Part shown: positions 31,479-37,127 of the stretch, piece after piece | How the letters are laid out: every line of letters begins with the position of its first letter | Position numbering within the stretch: the stretch's first letter is position 1 | NCBI GenBank assembly: GCA_029567095.1 | Contig: JAKQLP010000113.1 | Location: 1-37,127, forward strand | DNA from: a bacterium | GTDB taxonomy: Bacteria > Patescibacteriota > Dojkabacteria > B142 > OLB20 | Reading direction: 5' to 3' | Length of the DNA stretch: 37,127 nucleotides | Translations under genes and position numbers: made by a program | The notes under the pieces: generated by a model | What the model was told of the DNA's origin: nothing | Seen by the model: only the letters and a program-made list of their open reading frames with translations | Databases searched by the model: none

Positions 31479-32438
31479 ATGATCAAAACAGCACTACAGA
31501 TAAAAACAATTGGAACTATTCTCAAAGAGAGAAGAAAAGAGCTTAAGCTTGAGCTAAAGCAGGTTTCCGAGATCATAAAGATCAGGGTTGACTATTTAGC
31601 AGCTCTTGAAGAGGGTAATTATGCAATATTCCCTTCCGAAGTTTATCTAAAAGGGTTTCTCAAAAATTATTCCAAGTATCTTAACATTTCTACCGAAAAA
31701 GCCCTCGCTCTTTATAGAAGAGAGAATGAAAGAAAGGAAAATCCCAATTCCCAATTAATAAACAAATCCAATTCCCCAGGAAAGCAGTTCGTTTTTACTC
31801 CAAACAAGATTATTACGGTGATAGCTGCCCTTTCCATATTAGCTATCGTAATTTATCTAGGATCATTTGTGGGACAGGTCCTTAAAAAACCCGATTTAAA
31901 ACTGACCTCTCCGGTTGCTTTTGAAGAAGAGGGCGACGTTTCTTACAAAACTGATGCCAATAATATTGAATTAGCAGGTAATGTTGAGATCGGCTCAAAA
32001 CTTACCATAAATGACACTGAATTGAAATTAAATAACTTTGAAAAGTTCAGTAAAGAATTCCCACTTGTTGAAGGACCTAATACATTTATGATCAAAGCGG
32101 TCAGTCAGTTTGGCCGGGAGAAGATCATTAATCTGACAATTTCCAAGGAAATATCTTTAACTCCCACCCCTACGCTGTCTCCGGCTATCGAATCATTAAA
32201 AATTAATATTGAGATCGTTGATAAAGATACCCAAATAACACTTTTTGTTGACGATGAGAAAAGAACAGAAAGGCTTTACAAAGTTGGTTCAACTCTCGAA
32301 TTTGAAGCTAAAGAAAAAATCGAACTGCGCTCATCTAGGCCTGATTCATTAAAAGTAATACTTAATGGAAAGGATGAGGAATTAAGTAGTGTAATAACGG
32401 TCTGGCGCATTACAGAAGATGGCATAGTTAAAGAATAA
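31479..32438 (+). CDS. RodZ-like HTH/membrane protein
   Basis: This 319-residue protein has an N-terminal helix-turn-helix of the RodZ type (about 10-75, with LKQVSEIIKIRVDYLAALEE and YLKGFLKNYSKYL). A basic stretch and one membrane helix (about 113-135) follow. Two beta domains come next: a Big-like repeat (LTSPVAFEE to NLTISK), a Thr/Pro spacer (SLTPTPTLSP) and a DUF4115-like end domain. In other bacteria RodZ links MreB to the elongation machinery; no mreB is in the window, so another role is possible. The LexA-like gene starts 1 base after the stop. Confidence 0.88.
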   Translation: MIKTALQIKTIGTILKERRKELKLELKQVSEIIKIRVDYLAALEEGNYAIFPSEVYLKGFLKNYSKYLNISTEKALALYRRENERKENPNSQLINKSNSPGKQFVFTPNKIITVIAALSILAIVIYLGSFVGQVLKKPDLKLTSPVAFEEEGDVSYKTDANNIELAGNVEIGSKLTINDTELKLNNFEKFSKEFPLVEGPNTFMIKAVSQFGREKIINLTISKEISLTPTPTLSPAIESLKINIEIVDKDTQITLFVDDEKRTERLYKVGSTLEFEAKEKIELRSSRPDSLKVILNGKDEELSSVITVWRITEDGIVKE

Positions 32439-32439
32439 T

Positions 32440-33054
32440 ATGCTTAAAAGTCTAACTAAAAAGGAAAAGGAAATACTTGATTACATCAAGATCTCAACCC
32501 AGATCCATGGGTATTCTCCTTCCCTGATCGAAATTAGGGACCATTTCCGATTGAATGCTGTCTCAACAGTTCATGAGCATATCTCCAACCTTAAAAGAAA
32601 AGGCTACATATTAAAAGAAGTTTCTCAAGCCAGAAGCATTAAAATAGTCGATACCGATCCAGCTGACAAACAATTCATAGAGATCCCAATCTCTTTTGAA
32701 CTGTATGAAGAAAACATACTACGCACTAGCATAGGGCGCGATTCCATCTTTGTTCACAATAATAATTTAAAAGAGGAAGGCCGTCATTTTGCGATCAAGA
32801 TCAATACCCTTTCTTATACCAATGCTGGAATCAATAAGCATGATGTATTGGTGATCAGAGAATGTGAGGAATTAGGTTTTACAGCAACTGCATTAATCTC
32901 AATAGGTCAAAACTATTTCCTGGGAGAAATTATTGAGAACAAACAACTTCCTGCCTTTAAAAAATTCTTACCGGATAAGGCCTTAATATTGAAGTTCAAA
33001 ATTGAAGGGGAAATTGTCCTATTACACAGAAATTATTCTCTATCCTTGAAATAG
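32440..33054 (+). CDS. LexA-like repressor with apparently inactive peptidase domain
   Basis: The N-terminal 65 residues are a standard LexA winged helix (LTKKEKEILDYIKIST, GYSPSLIEIRDHF, STVHEHISNLKRKGYI). The C-terminal 120 residues align with the S24 fold. The motif GDSM-x-x-AGI appears as TLSYTNAGI, keeping S125. The cleavage-site equivalent (VxxGRVAAG) reads IPISFELYEEN with no Ala-Gly, and the lysine position (TVKR) reads FLGE near 160-163. So self-cleavage is unlikely. It probably binds DNA but may not respond to RecA. It lies 1 base after the rodZ-like gene and overlaps the convergent yidD by 22 bases. Confidence 0.85.
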   Translation: MLKSLTKKEKEILDYIKISTQIHGYSPSLIEIRDHFRLNAVSTVHEHISNLKRKGYILKEVSQARSIKIVDTDPADKQFIEIPISFELYEENILRTSIGRDSIFVHNNNLKEEGRHFAIKINTLSYTNAGINKHDVLVIRECEELGFTATALISIGQNYFLGEIIENKQLPAFKKFLPDKALILKFKIEGEIVLLHRNYSLSLK

Positions 33055-33344
33055 AGGATCTTAAATTTTTCCGGTACCTTATCTATCCCTCCTTTTGAAA
33101 AAGGATTACAGCGTATAATTCTTACTGTACCTAATATGCCCCCTTTTATCAAACCATGCTTTTCTATTGCCTGATAAGTAAACTCAGAACAGCTGGGGTG
33201 GAATACACAAACTCTATAAGCACTAGGATTGGCCCAAAAACTATGATCAAATGAAAAGAGTTTTTGATAAATCCTTATTAATAAAAGGACTGATTTCTTT
33301 GGAATGTTTAAAACTAAGTTAATGATTTTTAATAGTATTTCCAT
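33033..33344 (-). CDS. yidD: Membrane protein insertion efficiency factor YidD
   Basis: This 103-residue protein has the YidD signature: an N-terminal amphipathic helix with LIRIYQKLFS, then CVFHPSCSEFTYQAIEKHG. GILGTVRIIRCNPFSKGGIDKVP follows. YidD assists membrane insertion by YidC. The open frame reaches 33629, but this crosses the DnaA boxes and the extra residues are non-conserved. ATG 33344 (MEILLKIIN) gives the normal size. In many bacteria yidD sits with rpmH and rnpA next to dnaA; here only yidD is seen, still divergent from dnaA. Confidence 0.92.
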   Translation of the reverse strand: MEILLKIINLVLNIPKKSVLLLIRIYQKLFSFDHSFWANPSAYRVCVFHPSCSEFTYQAIEKHGLIKGGILGTVRIIRCNPFSKGGIDKVPEKFKILYFKDRE

Positions 33345-33432
33345 AAATTGATATTTAGCATTCTTATCGGAAAGATTTCGGAGACTTTTTTCTGTACTCT
33401 TGAATACTCCTAATCGATAATTAATATCTCTA

Positions 33433-33511
33433 TGTGGATAAATTGAAATTAAGTTCAAAGTTTTTAAACACTTGCAATCTTGTCCACATTTATGTATCTT
33501 ATTGTGTATAA
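33433..33511. other. DnaA-box cluster upstream of dnaA (oriC part 1)
   Basis: The 254-base gap between yidD and dnaA holds three DnaA-box-like 9-mers. TGTGGATAA (33433-33441) is the complement of the perfect TTATCCACA. TTGTCCACA (33480-33488) has one mismatch. TGTGTATAA (33503-33511) is the complement of TTATACACA. They may form part of the origin and autoregulate dnaA. A TATTAT/TATATC region before the ATG is a likely promoter. Confidence 0.7.
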
Positions 33512-33598
33512 ACAACCTTCCCCAAGTTGCACTCAAAAAATACGCCCTTATTGGGATGAGGTTCTCTATGCCCATATTATATCTTACTTCTTCACAAA

Positions 33599-34993
33599 AT
33601 GGACCTAGCTCAGATCTGGAAAGTTGCACTAGCCCAAATTGAGGTAAAGCTTGACTCCCCTGCTCATTTTAAAACATGGTTTAAAGACACTAACCTTTTA
33701 GAGATCACCGGTAATAAAGCTGCTATTGGCGTAAAGAATTCCTATACCATGGAATGGCTGCATGACCATCATCATAAACTTATTAAAGAAACATTATCCT
33801 ATGTACATGGCAAGGAAGTAGAGCCTTTCTATGTTATAGATAAAAGCCTGGTTAATAAGCCCCAACCCAAAACAAATATTGAAGAAGAAATTAAAAAAGA
33901 ACCCATGATCGGCTTTATTGCCAATGATGGTAATAATCCCCAGATCTCACTTAGTATTAAAAGGGCCAATCTTAAAGATGACTATAATTTCCAAAACTAC
34001 ATTGTTGGATCTTCTAACAAAATGGCCCACGCTGCGGCTGTGGGGGTATCCAAGCAGCCAGGTGATGTTTACAATCCCTTATTCATATACGGTAAAACCG
34101 GTGTAGGGAAAACCCACTTGGGACAAGCGGTGGCCAGACAAGTACTGGAACATGACTACACTAAAAAGATCCTTTATCTTCCCTGCGAAGGATTTTTAAA
34201 TGATATGGTCAAATCCATAAAAATGGGGAAAACGCTGGATTTTAGAGCCAAGTATAGAAACCTGGATATTTTAATAATTGACGATATTCAATTCATTTCC
34301 AAATGGCAGGAAACTCAGAATGAATTCTTTAATACCTTTAATGTTCTACATAATGATAAAAAACAAATAGTCTTGATCTCAGATAGACCGCCTCATGAGA
34401 TCACTGGTATTGAAGAAAGACTCAGATCAAGGTTTCAAGGTGGAATAACAGTGGATGTGGGGCAGCCTGATTATGAGATGAGGCTCGCAATTATTGAACA
34501 CAAGGCTCAAAGAATGGGATTGTCAATTGATCCAAAAGTCTATGAATTCATAGCCAAATTGGTTGAGGATAATATCAGGGAACTGGAAGGTGCTTTAAGA
34601 AAAGTTGCTCTTTATCAATCCATGTTCGGGCCTCAAATATCCTATGAAGAGGTGGAAAAGATGCTTGGGAAAGATAAAAAAAGCAGACGTATGAAGGTTA
34701 AAGTTCCTCTAATCTTGAAAAGGGTGGCTAAAGAATTCGATCTAACTGTAAAAGATCTTAAGAGTGAGAAAAGAACTGCTCAAATTGCCTTTGCTAGACA
34801 AGTAGCCATGTTCATTTTAAGAGAAGATTTCGGTTTCAAACTAGAGCAGATCGCAGCTTTTTTGGATAAGAAGGACCATACAACAGTAATGCATGCTGTA
34901 GATAAGATAAAAAGCAAATTAATGATCGATGAAGGTTTTAGAGCTCAAATGGATGCTTTAAGAGACAACATTATGAACGACAATGAACTTTAA
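33599..34993 (+). CDS. dnaA: Chromosomal replication initiator DnaA
   Basis: This 464-residue initiator contains all four domains. Domain I is about 1-80 (IWKVALAQIEVKL). Domain II is a short linker. The AAA+ domain III (about 125-350) has Walker A GKTGVGKTHL (K171), Walker B ILIIDDIQF (D228/D229) and the sensor arginines in EERLRSRFQGG. DNA-binding domain IV carries the helix-turn-helix and the signature DKKDHTTVMHAVDKI near 425-438. It binds DnaA boxes at both flanks and opens the origin. dnaN follows after a 306-base gap. Confidence 0.98.
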   Translation: MDLAQIWKVALAQIEVKLDSPAHFKTWFKDTNLLEITGNKAAIGVKNSYTMEWLHDHHHKLIKETLSYVHGKEVEPFYVIDKSLVNKPQPKTNIEEEIKKEPMIGFIANDGNNPQISLSIKRANLKDDYNFQNYIVGSSNKMAHAAAVGVSKQPGDVYNPLFIYGKTGVGKTHLGQAVARQVLEHDYTKKILYLPCEGFLNDMVKSIKMGKTLDFRAKYRNLDILIIDDIQFISKWQETQNEFFNTFNVLHNDKKQIVLISDRPPHEITGIEERLRSRFQGGITVDVGQPDYEMRLAIIEHKAQRMGLSIDPKVYEFIAKLVEDNIRELEGALRKVALYQSMFGPQISYEEVEKMLGKDKKSRRMKVKVPLILKRVAKEFDLTVKDLKSEKRTAQIAFARQVAMFILREDFGFKLEQIAAFLDKKDHTTVMHAVDKIKSKLMIDEGFRAQMDALRDNIMNDNEL

Positions 34994-35299
34994 GACTTAT
35001 CCAGAAAAAACGAACTTTATTAGGTATGAGGATTCGCGTCTGACAGAACGTATTCGTTTGATAGTAAATGATTTTAACAATTCTCAAAATCATACACAAA
35101 CCTACTTTTAAGCAATAATTAAATTTGATAAGGATAATTACAAAAAGATCATGAGAATAATCCAGAAGAAATCCGCAAGAAAAAAATCAAGATTTTACAA
35201 AGTAGTATTTATTATTGAAGAAGCTGTCCACATATCTACATCCTATACTTATACTAATACTATTTATTAATATATAATTTATTATTATTACAACTCATT
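34994..35299. other. dnaA-dnaN intergenic region, probable oriC part 2
   Basis: This non-coding region holds DnaA-box-like 9-mers with one or two mismatches: TTATCCAGA (34997-35005), TCATACACA (35090-35098) and CTGTCCACA (35224-35232). A very AT-rich end (35250-35285: alternating T/A with TATAAT at 35273-35278) could be both the unwinding element and the dnaN promoter. I see no gene in it. Confidence 0.6.
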
Positions 35300-36430
35300 A
35301 TGAAGATCTCTGTACTACAAGAAAATCTCGCAAAGGCCCTTCTATTTGTAAATCGCGCAGTATCTGTCCGCCCCAATATCCCTGTTCTTGCTAATGTCTT
35401 GCTGGAAGCTGATAAAGGAAAGATCAAATTGTCTGCTACCAATCTGGAAGTGGGTATTGCAACGTGGATAGGTGCCGAGGTAGCTGAAGCTGGTAAATTA
35501 ACAGTGTCTGCCAAACTCCTTACTGAATTTGTAAATTCATTGAAGAAGGGCAAGCTGGACATGTATGAAGCCGACCAAATGTTTGAGGTTAATTTTGTGG
35601 ATAATAGAGCCCAGTTCTTTATCATACCAGCAGAGGACTTTCCCAAGGTTCCTGAAGCTGAGGGAGAAATCCTTATGGAGATAAATGCCTTAGAGCTGGC
35701 TGATGCCATAGCTAAGACCTCCTTCTCTGCCGGTGTGGATGAGTCGCGACCAGTTCTAACAGGGGTACTAATGTTGGCCAAAGAAAAGGAATTAACTTTA
35801 GTTGGTGTTGATGGATTTAGATTATCCAGGAAAGTATTACAAATGGATAAGGTCATTAAGCAGGATGAATTCAAGGAGATAGTTCCTGCTAAAAGTTTGA
35901 TAGAGGTTGAGAAATTGATCAGAGAGGTAGCAGATGAAAAAATGACAGTCTCTATCTACTATTTAGGAGCTAAAAATCAATTGCTCTTTAAAATTGGGGA
36001 CTTAGAATTCTCCACCAGACTTATTGAAGGAGATTTTCCTGATTACGAAAAGATCATTCCTACAGAGAACATTGTTAAGTTTACAGTTGCTAGAGAAGAG
36101 CTTGTTAATGTAATTAAGATCGCATCTATCTTTGCTAGGAATGTAATAGGCAATAAGACAAGATTTAGAATTGAACCAGATCAGAAGAAATTAAGTTTGT
36201 CTGCCAGCGTGATAGATATAGGTAAAAATGAGAGTAAGATAGAGCTAGAGGAGTCCATGGGGGAAGAATTTGAGACAGGATACAATATAAAGTTTTTAAA
36301 CGATATGGTGAATGCCATCAAAGGTAAAAAGATAGAATTTCAAAGCAAGGGACCTCAAGCTCCCGGTGTATTCCTGGATCCTGATGATAAGCAGTATATT
36401 CACATAATAATGCCGATGAGGTTGGAATAA
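35300..36430 (+). CDS. dnaN: DNA polymerase III sliding clamp (beta subunit)
   Basis: The 376-residue clamp has the three consecutive clamp domains. The start is MKISVLQENLAKALLFVNRAVS, domain 2 includes SFSAGVDESRPVLTGVLM and VDGFRLSRK, and domain 3 ends in the conserved HIIMPMRL. It forms the dimeric ring that tethers the replicative polymerase. A TATAAT box (35273-35278) lies 21 bases before the ATG. The next gene starts 1 base after the stop. Confidence 0.97.
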   Translation: MKISVLQENLAKALLFVNRAVSVRPNIPVLANVLLEADKGKIKLSATNLEVGIATWIGAEVAEAGKLTVSAKLLTEFVNSLKKGKLDMYEADQMFEVNFVDNRAQFFIIPAEDFPKVPEAEGEILMEINALELADAIAKTSFSAGVDESRPVLTGVLMLAKEKELTLVGVDGFRLSRKVLQMDKVIKQDEFKEIVPAKSLIEVEKLIREVADEKMTVSIYYLGAKNQLLFKIGDLEFSTRLIEGDFPDYEKIIPTENIVKFTVAREELVNVIKIASIFARNVIGNKTRFRIEPDQKKLSLSASVIDIGKNESKIELEESMGEEFETGYNIKFLNDMVNAIKGKKIEFQSKGPQAPGVFLDPDDKQYIHIIMPMRLE

Positions 36431-36431
36431 G

Positions 36432-37127
36432 ATGCAAGAAGGAGTACAAACACCCTACCATACACGAGAAGCCTTTAATCCTGAAGGAAGAGAGGCATTA
36501 AGTCGAAGCCTCTTTGGAGTATTTAGAATGCCTGTAGGTGTTCTTAATGCCGAAAGTATTATTGGAGCAGGAACGCAGCCTTTAAAGGAGATTTTGGATA
36601 GACTCCATCCTCAGGATAGGTCTAGATTACTAAGACCCGATTCGTTTTTTAATTCCGATCAACAGCCTGAGATCTTTTTATCAAGGCAAAGATTTCCTGG
36701 TAAGACCTACGATGACCCCGATGATTGGGATCAGGGGTTTTATCTACCAATAAGCTTTGGAGCCGCAGAAGAAGACGGCGGAATTGTTATAGAGTTGATT
36801 GATCAGACCGAGGCGATTACAAGGACTATGATAGACCCTTTAACTGGACTCTGGAATCAATCAACTCTAGAGAATGATCTTGAAGCATTGGGGCAAGAGA
36901 ATCGACCAGTGGGCGTGCTTTTTTTAGATCTTGATAATTTTAAGCCAATTAACGATAAGATAAACCATAGCGAAGGAAATATAGCCCTCCATCAGACAGG
37001 TGAGGATTTGATCGAATTTAGGTCAAATTTTATTGAGGCTGCATATAAGAGATTACAAACTCAAACTGGGGAGTTGAACGCCGATCCCGTTGATAAGGGA
37101 GTTCTTAGAAGAAAGTATGAACTTTTT
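36432..37127 (+). CDS. GGDEF-type protein, cut by the window end
   Basis: An open frame runs from ATG 36432 to the end of the window (232 codons without stop). The first 135 residues are a PAS-like or unrecognised sensory part (FRMPVGVLNAES, FYLPISFGAAEEDGGIVIEL). A GGDEF-domain start follows with DPLTGLWNQSTLENDL, VLFLDLDNFKPINDKINHSEGN and a following helix. The RxGGDEF loop should come shortly after, but about 35 residues of unrelated charged helix occupy that place, so the domain may be degenerate or have an insertion. The start is 1 base after dnaN, so the two are probably co-transcribed. Confidence 0.7.
   Translation, partial: MQEGVQTPYHTREAFNPEGREALSRSLFGVFRMPVGVLNAESIIGAGTQPLKEILDRLHPQDRSRLLRPDSFFNSDQQPEIFLSRQRFPGKTYDDPDDWDQGFYLPISFGAAEEDGGIVIELIDQTEAITRTMIDPLTGLWNQSTLENDLEALGQENRPVGVLFLDLDNFKPINDKINHSEGNIALHQTGEDLIEFRSNFIEAAYKRLQTQTGELNADPVDKGVLRRKYELF

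Noticed and set aside
33345-33629. N-terminal extension of yidD by about 95 residues
   Set aside because: The extension covers the DnaA boxes, shows no YidD similarity, and overlaps the dnaA start; the ATG at 33344 gives the standard size.
1-37127. Alternative genetic code (TGA as Gly, as in Gracilibacteria/SR1)
   Set aside because: TGA ends metG, comF and apgM at expected protein ends, and conserved genes run full length without in-frame TGA.

Overview
The window is a gene-dense bacterial chromosome segment of about 37 kb, AT-rich, using the standard bacterial code (TGA terminates metG, comF and apgM). It contains one chromosomal replication locus (dnaA-dnaN flanked by DnaA-box clusters). 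The style suggests a Patescibacteria/CPR-type genome, possibly Microgenomates or Dojkabacteria-like: short genes, few clear Shine-Dalgarno sites, TATAAT boxes sitting directly before ATG, secreted proteins with Thr/Pro linkers and C-terminal membrane anchors, a pilN-pilO pair and an archaeal-type phosphoglycerate mutase. The lineage is an inference from style, not from a marker-gene tree.

Layout. 85-5829: a two-component system with a candidate operator, an aminotransferase divergent from a TrpR-family repressor with a palindromic operator, a histidine phosphatase, a small membrane protein, a single-domain O6-alkylguanine-DNA alkyltransferase and a DUF1704 metallopeptidase-like protein. 5857-10568: an RRM RNA-binding protein, a secreted mini cytochrome b5, a 514-residue secreted protein of unknown function, an S51 peptidase and two surface proteins. 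10665-14431: a heterodimeric ABC exporter. 14423-16410: DUF1801, an anchored unknown, a cupin, DUF3795 and tRNA-Ser(GCT). 16566-19536: PilN-like, PilO-like and small or polytopic membrane proteins. 19576-23853: metG-tatD-polysaccharide deacetylase, a second histidine phosphatase and a mini WYL-like protein. 23862-27960: apgM, then a T-box attenuator, then valS. 28052-31367: comF, a phosphoglucose/phosphomannose isomerase-type protein, and a redox membrane protein with its partner. 31479-37127: RodZ-like, LexA-like, yidD, oriC/dnaA, oriC/dnaN and a truncated GGDEF-type gene.

How the parts fit. The valS locus is the most striking. Its leader carries a complete T-box antiterminator/terminator switch, whose promoter borrows the apgM stop codon. 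The ValS protein itself carries an apparent ASCH domain inserted in its editing region, and ASCH folds are RNA-binding-like. Next to the origin lies a LexA-like repressor that kept the serine but appears to have lost the cleavage site and the catalytic lysine. PilN/PilO and ComF may belong to a pilus/DNA-uptake apparatus whose other genes lie outside the window. The secreted proteins at 6637-10568 look like an envelope-surface set. No insertion sequence, prophage or CRISPR array was seen.
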